Shown piece after piece: positions 50,414-62,125 of a stretch of DNA of 64,000 nucleotides. A program made the translations under genes and the position numbers. The DNA is taken from NCBI GenBank assembly GCA_037176705.1, contig JBAWUJ010000084.1, positions 69,501-133,500 of the forward strand, in the 5' to 3' direction. The notes beneath the pieces were generated by a model, which was not told where the DNA came from, did no database searches, and saw nothing but the letters and a program-made list of their open reading frames with translations. Every line of letters begins with the position of its first letter. Position 1 is the first letter of the stretch. This stretch comes from Molossus alvarezi. Taxonomy: Eukaryota; Chordata; Mammalia; Chiroptera; Molossidae.

Positions 50414-52376
50414 TCATGAACACTTTTGACTATGCCAGTGTATTCCCATAGGTTCTTCGGGAAAAGAGTCTTGAAACAAGTGAATCCATGACCATTGTTC
50501 AATGACTGACACTCCCTCTTTTAAAATGATCACTTTTTTGTTATAATGGCTTGAATAAGAGGATTGATTACTTGTCAGTTATCAAGAAATAGGCTGAATG
50601 TGTCACAGGGAATTATAAAGATAGGTTCAGGAGATTTCATTCATGAACAAGGTACAATTCCAGCATTTCACAATGATGGAAAGTGCTTACTTTGAATTCT
50701 CAGGAGAAAACAGGTATCTACTCCTTATGTGTTTTGAGGACATCGGTCCAAACAGTGAAATGCCTGCAGGATCCAAGAATGACACTGATTCATTCGGTAA
50801 CAACTTTAAAGAATGTATGTAGAACTGAATAGGGTATAGATTTCCATGACCTGAATGTTGCCCTAACCAATGTGTTTGATTTCTGCAGCCCAGCATTTAT
50901 TGGATATCAAGATGACTCCTAGACACTTCCAGGCAAACAACACATATCCAAGGCTAAAACGTAGTATGTTGAGAAGCTGCCTCATCAACTACTACAGGTT
51001 GACTTTTCTTGTCACATGGGAAAGAAGGCAGACACCTGCATTTACTTACAACACTGTTTCACACTCCAATGGAAAGTATGGCCTGCACCCCGGGCAGAAT
51101 TAGGGTGTAAGTAATGGAAGTGGATACCCAGGTCCACTGTACAAGTGTATTTTCCCTAGAAAACTCCTCTGGTTCTAATTCACAGAGATGTTCAATGTGA
51201 AAAACCCATGGAATTGTCAGTGTCTTCCAATTCATGGATTTACTCCTTGCATGTAGACAACCAGTGTTTCAACTACATCACTTTACATGTGTTCAGTTTC
51301 ACTGCTTCACGAATGAACATGTGTAACACCAGTAGTTATCAATCCTTCCATTGATTCAGTCTTGACCATATGTTGGTTCACTGTTCTGAGTAAGAATCAT
51401 GCGAAACCAACTGCTACAGCAGAAAGCAATCTTTTTCCAAGTATGGCCTTCAAAAATGGGCTTCAATACGATCCAATTTTTGAAACCATGAACAACACAG
51501 AACACAAAAAGGGATAACTTTGGATTGTACACATAAGTGTGCTCTGTCCTAGTTGTTCTTTCCATGATATGACTGGATCTCTCCCCTAAACGAGGAGAGT
51601 GTACAAGAAAATGTTCATGTTACTCAAGATCTGTGCATTAACTTAACCCAAATGGAAATAGTCAATCATTCCAACAGTTGTTTGACTAAAACATGATTGT
51701 TCACACGTTCCCTGCAAAGGTATTTAACTTACCAAAAAAAAAAATATGCCACTGAGTGAATGTGGCCCCTGGCTCTCACAGAATTTTGCCCAGAATTTAG
51801 TGTATCCAAGACTGCACCAGCAAGTCTAGTGTGTCTTTGTCTGGAACAAGAGAAAGAAACTTACACTCCTAAGTTTAAGTGTGATTCCACCTTTACAAAT
51901 GGACACTTCTTAAACACTTAACCAAAACAACATATGCTTTGAGGAGCCTCACGCTCTAGGCTTCATGGAAATGATTTTTGTGCACTGAAGTGAAGAGTAA
52001 TCACACAGTTCATTTGGAATAGGTTTGGTTTGTATACACTCTCCTACAAACAAACTAGAGTGAAAAGTATGTCTATGGACCTATCAACAGTTAGGTTGCC
52101 ACATTACCTTAAATCAATACTTTCCACAACTGTGCTAAGAACACGTAATCTGAAAAACAGTACAACAGTGGTGGTTCAAGGACGTGTGAACTGGGTATAG
52201 CCCTAGAACCTTTTACTCAATATTTGGATATTATCTGAAGAAGGATGTCTATTAGAACACAATTCTTAGAAGAGAGAGCCATTAAACAGTCAATTTAACA
52301 CTGCAACCGTATTAAGGTTTGCATTCTGCTCTTGAACTGAATGTTATTATATTATTCTGCACAGAAAGAACACCAG
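50414..52376 (+). repeat. Satellite monomer A, unit 5
   Basis: 1963 bp. Standard A. Confidence 0.95.
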
Positions 52377-54328
52377 TCATGAACACTTTTGACTATCCCA
52401 GTGTATTCCCATAGGTTCTTCGGGGAAAGAGTCTTGAAACAAGTGAATCCATGACCATTGTTCAAAGAATGACACTCCCTCTTTTCAATGGATCACATTT
52501 TTGTTATAATGGCTAGAATAAGAGGATTGATTACTTGTCAGTTATCAAGAAATAGGCTGAATTTGTCACAGGGAATTATAAAGACAGGTTCAGGAGATTT
52601 CATTCATGAACAAGGTTCAATTCCAGCATTTCACAATGATGGAAAGTGCTTACTTTGAATTCTCAGTAGAAAACAGGTATCTACTCCTTATGTGTTTTGA
52701 GGAAATCGGTCCAAACAGTGAAATGTATGCAGGATTCAAGAATGACACTGATTCATTCGGTAACAACTTTAAAGAATGTATATAGAACTGAATACGGTAT
52801 AGATTTCCATGACCTGAATGTTGCGCTAACCAATGTGTTTGGTTTCTGCAGCCCAACATTTATTGGATATCAAGATGACTCCTAGACACTTCCAGGCAAA
52901 AACACATATCAAGGCTAAAACGTAGTATGTTGAAAAGCTGCCTCATCAACTAGTACAGGTTGACTTTTCTTGTCACATGGGAAAGAAGGCAGACACCTGC
53001 ATTTACTTACAACACTGTTTCACACTCCAATGGAAAGTATGCCCTGCACCCTGGGCATAATTAGTGTGTTAGTCATTGAAATGATAACCCAGGTCCACTG
53101 TACAAGTGCATTATCTCTAGAACACTCCTCTTCTTCTAATTCACAAAGATGTTCAATGTGAAAAACCCATGGAATTGTCAGTGTCTTCCAATTCATGGAT
53201 TTACTCCTTGCATGTTGACAACCAATGTTTCAACTACATCACTTTACATGTGTTCATTTTCACTGCTTCAAGAATGCACATGTGTAACACCAGTAGTTAT
53301 CAATCTTTCCATTGATTCAGTCTTGACCATATTTTGGTTCACTGTTCTGAGTAAGAATCATGCGAAACCAACTGCTACAGCAGAAACCAAACTTTTTCCA
53401 AGTATGGCCTTCAAAAATGGGCTTCAATACGATCCAATCTTTGAAACCATGATCAACACAGAACACAAAAAGGGATAACTTTGGATTCTACACATGTGTG
53501 CTCTGTCCTAGTTGTTCTTTCCATGATATGACTGGATCTCTCCACAAAACGAGGAGAGTGTACATGAAAGTGTTCATGTTACTCAAGATCTGTGCATTAA
53601 CTTAACCCAAATGGAAATATTCAATCATTCCAACAGTTGTTTGACTAAAACCTGATTGTTCACACTTTCCCTGCAAAGGTACTTAACTAACCAAGGAAAA
53701 ACATGCCACTGAGTGAAGGTGGCCCCTGGCTCTCACAGAATTTTGCCCAGAATTCAGTGTATCCAGACTGCACCAGCAAGTCTTGTGTGTCCTTGTCTGG
53801 AAAAAGAGAAAGAAACTTACACTCCTAAGTTTAAGTGTGATTCCACCTTTACAAATGGACATTTCTTAAACACTTAACCAAAACAACATATGCTTTGAGG
53901 AGCCTCACGCTCTAGGCTTCATGGAAGTGACTTTTTTGCTACTGAAGAGTTCTAACACAGTTCATTTGGAATAGGTTTGCTTTGTATACACTCTCCTACA
54001 AACAAATTAGAGTGAAAAGTATGTCTAAGGACCTATCAACAGTTAGGTTGCCACATTACCTTAAATCAATACTTTCCACAACTGTGCTAAGAACACGTAA
54101 TCTGAAAAGCAGTGCAACAGTGGTGGTTCAAGGATGTGTGAACTGGGTATAGCCCTAGAACCTTTTACTCAATATTTGGATATTATTTGAAGAAGGTTGT
54201 CTATTGGAACACAGTTCTTAGAAGAGAGAGCCACTAAACAGTCAATTTGACACTGCAACCCTATTAAGGTTTGCATTCTGCTCTTGAACTGAATGTTATT
54301 ATATTATTCTGCACAGAAAGAACTCCAG
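52377..54328 (+). repeat. Satellite monomer B, unit 5
   Basis: 1952 bp. Standard B. Confidence 0.95.
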
Positions 54329-56283
54329 TCATGAACACTTTTGACTATGCCAGTGTATTCCCATAGGTTCTTCGGGGAAAGAGTCTTGAATCAAGTGAAT
54401 CCATGTCCATTGTTCAAACACTGACACTCCCTCTTTTAAATTGATCACTTTTTGTTATAATGGCTTGAATAAGAGGATTGACTGCTTGTCAGTTATAAAG
54501 AAATACGCTGAATATGTCACAGGGAATTATAAAGATAGGTTCAGGAGATTTCATTCATGAACAAGGTACAATTCCAGCATTTCACAATGATGGAAAGTGC
54601 TTACTTTGAATTTTCAGGAGAAAATAGGTACCTACTCCTTATGTTTTTTAAGGACATCGGTCCTAACAGTGAAATGCCTGCAGGATCCAAGAATGACACT
54701 GATTCATTCGGTAACAACTTTAAAGAATGTATGTAGAACTGAATAGGGTATAGATTTCCCTGACCTGAATGTTGCCCTAACCAATGTTTTTGATTTCTGC
54801 TGCCCAGCATTTATTGGATATCAAGATGACTCCTAGACACTTCCAGGCAACAACACATATCCAAGGCTAGAACGTGGTATGTTGAGAAGCTGCCTCATCA
54901 ACTAGTACAGGTTGGCTTTTCTTGTCACATAGGAAAGAAGGCAGACACCTGCATTTACTTACAACACTGTTTCACACTCCAATGGATAGTATGGCCTGCA
55001 CCCCGGGCAGAATTAGTGTGAAAGTAATTGAAATGGATACCCAGGTCCTCTGTACAAGTGCATTTTCTCTAGAAAACTCCTCTGGTTCTAATTCACAGAG
55101 ATGTTCAATGTGAAAAACCCATGGAATTGTCAGTGTCTTCCAATTCATGGATTTACTCCATGCATGTAGACAACCAATGTTTCAACTACATCACTTTATA
55201 TGTGTTCTATTTCACTGCTTCACGAATGAACATGAGTAACACCAGTAGTTATCAATCTTTCCATTGATTCAGTCTTGACCATATGTTGGTTCACTGTTCT
55301 GAGTAAGAATCATGGGAAACCAACTGCTACAGAAGAAACCAAAAATTTTCCATGTATGGCCTTCAAAAATGGGCTTCAATACGATCCAATCTTTGAAACC
55401 ATGAACCACACAGAACACAAAAAGGGATAACTTTGGATTCTACACATAAGTGTGCTCTGTCCTAGTTGTTCTTTCCATGATATGACTGGATCTCTCCACA
55501 AAACGAGGAGAGTGTACATGAAAGTGTTCATGTTACTCAACATCTGTCCATTAACTTAACCCAAATGGAAATATTTAATCATTCCAACAGTTAGTTGACT
55601 AGAACATGATTGTTCACACTTTCCCTGCCAAGGTACTTAACTTCCCAAGGAAAAACAGGCCACTGAGTGAATGTGGCCCCTGGCTCTCACAGCATTTTGC
55701 CCAGAATTCAGTGTATCCAAGACTGCACCAGCAAGTCTTGTGTCTCTTTGTCTGGCACAAGAGAAAGAAACTTACACTCCTAAGTTTAAGTGTGATTCCA
55801 CCTTTACAAATGGACATTTCTTAAACACTTAACCAAAACAACATATGCTTTGAGGAGCCTCACGCTCTAGGCTTCATGGACGTGACTTTTGTGCTACTGA
55901 AGAGTTCTAACACAGTTCATTTGGAGTAGGTTTGTTTTGTACACACTCTCCTACAAATAAACTAGAGGGAAAAGTATGTCTAAGGACCTATCAACAGTTA
56001 GGTTGCCACATTACCTTAAATCAATACTTTCCACAACTGTGCTAAGAACACGTAATCTGAAAAACAGTACAACAGTGGTGGTTCAAGGACGTGTGAACTG
56101 GGTATAGCCCTAGAACCTTTTACTCAGTATTTGGATATTATTTGAAGAAGGTTGTCTATTGGAACACAGTTCTTCGAACAGAGAGCCCCTAAACAGTCAA
56201 TTTGACACTGCAACCGTATTAAGGTTTGCATTCTGCTCTTGAACTGAATGTAATTATATTATTCTGCACAGAAAGTACACCAG
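54329..56283 (+). repeat. Satellite monomer C, unit 5
   Basis: 1955 bp. TATAATGGCTTG variant, as in unit 4. Confidence 0.95.
56272..56283 (+). repeat. L1 target-site duplication, 5' copy (L1 copy 6)
   Basis: AAAGTACACCAG; pairs with 62114-62125. Confidence 0.88.
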
Positions 56284-57102
56284 GGACCGAAAAATGGCGG
56301 CGGAGTGAACGGAGCTACACAGACCGTCTCCCAGAACCAAACTGCAATTACAACTATAACACAGACAAATGGACGGGAAAAACCAACAGAAAAGCAGCTT
56401 GCGAGGACCATACAACGAGGGACACTGACTCCATCCCCGTAGGCTTGCGAAGACGCGAGACGGGGCTGGGAGCCCAAGGTCGGCAGCTCCGCAGCGGCCT
56501 CAGCTGGGAGAGGCGCCCTCGGGTCACACTCCCAGGCGGCTCCACAGCGCAGCCGGGACAGAGGCTAAAACAGCCACAGCCACTCACCTTGGGCTCCGGC
56601 AGAGGGAGGGCAGACTGGACTGGAACTGTGTCGGGACACTCGGGGTTTGGAGCGCGCTCAGAGCTTTGGCTGAGTGCAGCCACTCAGGAGGGTGGCCACA
56701 TTGCTCCTTCCCAGGGCTCTGAGGAGAGGCAGCAGCCCCTCTCTCGGAGATCCATCCCCATCCTGTGGGCCATTGAAGTGCTAATTGAGGCTCACTAACA
56801 ACCAGCATCTGCCCCACCCTCGTGAAAGCCCCTTGGCTGAGCACAAGAGGGAGTTTTTCAATCAACTGACAACCCCAAACTCATCAATTAACCTAGACTG
56901 CTAGCCTCCAGGCAAAAAGCTAGAGGATAACAGTACGTTTCCTGGGCTGGCAACTTTAACCAGGAAAGTAAGACTTGACAGTGGTGTTCAACGTGGGTCC
57001 TCCCTCGCTCATCTAAACACAGGAGAGGGAGCCACAAACAGCAGAACACCAACACCCACAGGGAGAACTTGACAGGCTCCAAAGCCCACAGTGATAGCCA
57101 AA
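56284..57102 (+). promoter_or_regulatory. L1 5' UTR / internal promoter, copy 6
   Basis: 819 bp, with the copy 2 variant (CAGTACGTTT). The YY1-like motif is at 56291-56301. Confidence 0.75.
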
Positions 57103-57984
57103 ATGGTGAAACACAGAAACAGAAGCCAAATGAAAGAGCAACACACCTCCACCGAAGATGAGATCAATGTGGAGCAATTAGGCATGTTAACAGAGCTAGA
57201 ATTCAGAGCCATGATCTTGAGGAAGCTGAACAGCATGAGTAAGGACATAGAGACACTGAAAATAAGCCAATTGGAAATTAAAAACCAACAAGAAGAAATA
57301 AAAAATGACATATCCGAAATGAAAAACACATTGGAAGGTTTAAAAAGCAGAGTAGGGGAAGCTGAGGACCGGATCAGTGAATTAGAAGACAGGGTAGAAA
57401 AAATCAACCAATCAGAAAAGCAAAAGGAAACAACTATTAAAAAACAGGAAGACAGCTTAAGAGAACTATGGGACAACTGGAAACGTAATAATATTCGCAT
57501 CATAGGAGTCCCCGAAGAAGAAGAAAATGAGCAAGGGATAGAGAATGTATTCAAAACAATAGTGAGAGAAAACTTCCCTAATTTGGTGAAGGAAGAAGGC
57601 ATTCAAGTTCAAGAAGCACAGAGAGTCCCAAGTAAGAAGAACCCAAACAGGCCCACTCCAAGACACATAGTAATTAAAATGCCACAAATTAAAGACGAAG
57701 AGGGAATCCTAAAAGCAGCAAGAGATAAGCAACAGGTTACCTACAAAGGGAACCCCATAAGGCTCTCAGCTGACTTCTCAGAAGAAACACTACAGGCCAG
57801 AAGAGAATGGCATGACGTAATCAAAGTCATGAAAAACAAGAATCTGAATCCAAGACTACTCTACCCAGCAAGGCTATCATTCAAAATAGAAGATCAAATA
57901 AAGAGCTTCCCAGACAAAAAAAGGCTAAGGGAATACATTAGCACCAAACCAGCACTGCAAGAAATGTTAAAAGGACTGCTGTAA
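57103..57984 (+). CDS. L1 ORF1 protein, copy 6 (intact, 293 aa)
   Basis: Intact frame encoding the same protein as copy 2 (Ser8, Asp238), although it is four composite units away. ORF1 is therefore open in every copy of the array visible here, in contrast to ORF2. Confidence 0.93.
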   Translation: MVKHRNRSQMKEQHTSTEDEINVEQLGMLTELEFRAMILRKLNSMSKDIETLKISQLEIKNQQEEIKNDISEMKNTLEGLKSRVGEAEDRISELEDRVEKINQSEKQKETTIKKQEDSLRELWDNWKRNNIRIIGVPEEEENEQGIENVFKTIVRENFPNLVKEEGIQVQEAQRVPSKKNPNRPTPRHIVIKMPQIKDEEGILKAARDKQQVTYKGNPIRLSADFSEETLQARREWHDVIKVMKNKNLNPRLLYPARLSFKIEDQIKSFPDKKRLREYISTKPALQEMLKGLL

Positions 57985-58029
57985 TTAGCAGTAGAAATGG
58001 GAAGAAAAATAGAACCACACTAAACAAAA

Positions 58030-61000
58030 ATGGCAATAAATAAGTACTTATCAATAATCACCTTAAACGTCAATGGATTGAATGCTCCCATAAAGAGACA
58101 CAGAGTAGCTGATTGGATAAGAAAGCATGACTCATCTATATGTTGTTTACAAGAGACCCACCTCTCAACAAAAGACTCACATAGGTTGAAAGTGAAGGGA
58201 TGGAAAAAAATTTTCCAAGCAAATGGAAAGCAAAAAAAAGCTGGGGTAGCAATTCTCATATCTGATAAAATAGATTTCAAAATGAAGACCATAACTAGAG
58301 ACAAAGACGGCCACTACATAATATTGAAAGGCTCTATCCAACAGGAAGATATAACCTTGATAAACATATAGGCACCCAATATAGGAGCACCAAAATATAT
58401 TAAAAATCTTCTGGAGGACTTCCAAGGAGAAATCGACAACAATACAATCATAGCAGGGGACTTCAACACCCCGTTGACAGCACTGGATAGATCCTCTAGG
58501 CAAAAAATTAGCAAGGAAACAGAGACTCTAAATGAAGCACTAGACCAAATGGATTTAATAGATATCTACAGAGAATTACACCCCAAAACTACAGAATACA
58601 CATTCTTCTCAAGTGCACATGGGACATTCTCAAAGATAGACCACATGATAGGACACAAACTAAATCTCTGCAAGTTCAAGAAGATTGAAATCATATCAAG
58701 CATCTTCTCAGATCACAATGGCATGAAACTAGAAATCAATTGCAACAAGAACATTCAAAGACATTTCAACACATGGAGGCTAAATAGCATGTTATTAAAC
58801 AATGAATGGGTCACCGAGGAGATCAAGGAAGAAATCAAAAACTTCCTGGAAACCAATGAAAATGAACACACAACAACACAAAATCTATGGGATGCAGCGA
58901 AAGCAGTTCTGAGAGGGAAGTTCATAGCACTACAGGCCTACCTCAAAAAACAAGAAAAATTTCTAATTGACTGTCTAACCTCACAACTTAAAGAATTAGA
59001 AAGCAAACAAAAAGAAAACCCCAGAGCAAGTAGAAGGAAGGAAATAGTAAAGATCAGAGCAGAAATAAATGACATAGAGACCAAAAAAACAATTCAAAGG
59101 ATCAATGAAACAAAGAGCTGGTTTTTTGAAAAGATAAACAAGATTGATGGACCCTTGGCTAGACTCACCAAGAAACAAAGAGAGAGAACCCAAATACACA
59201 AAATCAGAAATGAAAGGGGAGAAGTAACAACCAACACCACGGAAATACAAAAGATCGTTAACAACTACTATGAACAACTATATGGCAACAAATTCGACAA
59301 TCTAAGCGAAATGGACAAATTTCTAGAAACACACAGTCTCCCAAAACTATTCCCGGAAGAGATAGAAAACTTGAACAGACCAATAACAACTAAGGAAATT
59401 GAAGAGGTAATCAAGACTCTCCCAGCAAACAAAAGCCCAGGCCCAGATGGTTTCACGGGGGAGTTTTACCGAACATTCAAAAGAGAACTAACACCCATTC
59501 TCCTCAAACTATTTCAAAAAATTCAAGAAGAAGGAAGACTTCCAAACTTGCTTTACAAGGCCAGCATAATTCTACTCCCAAAACCAGAAAAAGACACTAC
59601 GAAGAAAGAAAACTACCAATATCCCCGATGAACATAGACGCCAAAATCCTGAACAAAATATTAGCAAATCGGATCCAGAAATACATCAAAAAAAATTATT
59701 CACCATGACCAAGTGGGATTCATTCCAGGGATGCAAGGCTGGTACAATATTCGCAAATCAATAAACGTGATACACCACATAAACAAAATGAAGAATAAAA
59801 ACCACATGATCATATCAATAGATGCTGAAAAAGCATTCGACAAAATCCAGCATCCATTTCTGATAAAAACGCTCAGCAATGTAGGAATAGAGGGATCATA
59901 TCTCGACATAATAAAGGCCATATATGAAAGACCTACAGCCAACATCATACTCAATGGACAGAAACTAAAAACATTTCCATTAAGAACAGGAACAAGACAG
60001 GGATGTCCACTTTCGCCACTCTTATTTAACATTGTACTGGAAGTCTTAGCCACAGCAATCGGACATGAAGAAAAAATAAAAGGGATCCAAATTGGAAAGG
60101 AGGAAGTGAAACTGCCATTATTTGCAGATGACATGATATTGTACATAGAAAACCCTAAAGACTCCATCAAAAATCTATTAGACTTAATAAATGAATTTGG
60201 CAAAGTAGCAGGATACAAAATTAACGTCAAGAAATCGACGGCATTCTTGTACATCAATGATGAACTCACAGAAAGAGAAACTGAAAAAACAATCCCATTT
60301 ACCATCGCTCCAAAAAAATTACGATACCTAGGAATAAACTTAACCAAAGAAGTAAAGGACCTATTTGCAGAAAACTACAGGTCATTGAAAAAAGAAATAG
60401 AGGAAGATATAAAAAAGTGGAAGCACATACCCTGTTCATGGATTGGAAGAATTAACATCATTAAAATGTCCATACTACCCAAAGCAATCTATAGATTCAA
60501 TGCAAGGCCCATCAAAATACCAACGACATATTTCATAGAACTAGAACAAATACTTCAAAAGTTCATATGGAACCAAAAAAGACCCCGAATAGCCACAGCA
60601 ATCTTGAAAAAGAAGAACAAAGTAGGTGGGATCACAATACCACACATCAGGTTATACTACAAAGCGACTGTAACCAAAACAGCCTGGTACTGGCACAAGA
60701 ACAGGCATATAGACCAGTGGAACAGAACTGAAAACCCAGAAATGGACCCAAGGCAATACGCTCAATTAATATTTGACAAAGGTGGCAAGAGCATACAGTG
60801 GAGTAAAGACAGCCTCTTTAATAAATGGTGTTGGGAAAATTGGACAGCTACATGCAAAAAACTGAAACTAGACCATCAACTTACACCATACACAAAAATA
60901 AACTCAAAATGGATAAAAGACTTAAATGTGACCCGTGAATCCATAAAAATTCTAGAAGAAAATGTAGGCAACAAAATTTCGGACATCATACGAAGCAGAA

Positions 61001-61852
61001 TTTTCACTGATACATCACCTAAGGCAACAGAAATAAAGGAGAAAATGAACACATGGGACTACATCAAACTCCAAAGCTTCTGCACAGCAAAAGAAACAAT
61101 CATCAAAATGGAAAGGCAACCCACTGTATGGGAGAACATCATTGCCAATGATGTATCAGATAAGGGGTTAATTTCCATTATATATAGAGTGCTCCTACAA
61201 CTCCACAAAAGGAAGACAAAGAACCCAATTGAAAAATGGGCAGAGGAGCTGAATAGACACCTCTCCAAACAGGACATACAAATGGCCAAGAGACATATGA
61301 AGAAATGCTCAACATCACTAATCATCAGAGAGATGCAAATTAAAACAACAATGAGGTATCACCTCACACCTGTCAGAATGGCCGCCATCAACAAATCATC
61401 AAACAACAAGTGTTGGCGAGGGTGTGGAGAAAAGGGGACTCTAATACACTGCTGGTGGGAATGCAGACTGGTGCAGCCGCTATGGAAAACAATATGGTGG
61501 CTACCTCAAAAAGTTAAGAATTGAACTTCCATTTGACCCAGTGATCCCACTGCTGGGAATATACCCTAAGAAGCCTGAAACACCAATCAGGAAGAATATA
61601 AGTACCCCCATGTTCATAGCAGCACTATTTACAATAGCTAAGATCTGGAAACAGCCCAAGTGTCCACCAGTAGCAGAATGGATAAAGAAGCTGTGGTACA
61701 TATACACAATGGAGTACTATGCAGCGGTAAGAGAGAAAGATCTCTTATCCTTTGAGACGACATGGAGGGACCTGGAAAGTATTATCCTAAGTGAAAGAAG
61801 CCAAGCAGAAAAAGACAAATACCACATGATCTCACTTATATACGGAATATAA
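58030..61852 (+). pseudogene. L1 ORF2, copy 6, broken
   Basis: TAG 58369-58371, TGA 59629-59631 and TGA 61522-61524, without the extra T of copies 3-5. It has a private substitution at 61178 (A to T) that changes Asn to Ile in the segment DKGLISxIYRVL of the C-terminal part. Confidence 0.95.
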
Positions 61853-62113
61853 TGAACATAACAATCTGAGGAATACAGTAGACCCAGACACATGGAAGTA
61901 GGGCACAGACTGACAGAAGAGGGGATGGGGGGTGGGGGGGGGAAGAGATAAACCAAAGAACTTATATGGATGTATGCATGACCAATGGACATGGACAACT
62001 AAGCCGGGGACAGGGTGGAGGGGGGGTGGGGTGGGGGGTGCCAATGGGGTAAAAAGGTAAAATATCTGTAACAAAAAAATAAATAAAAATTCATAAAAAA
62101 AAAAAAAAGAAAA
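61853..62113 (+). other. L1 3' UTR, copy 6 (short G and A runs)
   Basis: 261 bp. The long G run has nine instead of ten G, and the A run fourteen instead of fifteen A. These are the only mononucleotide length differences seen among the six tails. Confidence 0.85.
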
Positions 62114-62125
62114 AAAGTACACCAG
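62114..62125 (+). repeat. L1 target-site duplication, 3' copy (L1 copy 6)
   Basis: AAAGTACACCAG; pairs with 56272-56283. Confidence 0.88.

Larger units (their letters stand above)
44569..56283 (+). repeat. Composite unit 5 (canonical): L1 + A, B, C
   Basis: Complete unit of 11,715 bp. Its L1 matches copies 2 and 6 at the ORF1 start but copies 3 and 4 from the end of ORF1 onwards. The C monomer shares a C at the TATAATGGCT site with unit 4, where units 1 and 2 have an A. Confidence 0.97.
56284..62113 (+). mobile_element. L1: LINE-1 copy 6, full length, defective
   Basis: 5,830 bp, with duplications at 56272-56283 and 62114-62125. It matches copy 2 at the ORF1 and ORF2 diagnostic sites. It has a private A-to-T change at 61178 (Asn to Ile in ORF2), one G fewer in the 3' UTR G run and one A fewer in the tail. 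Confidence 0.97.
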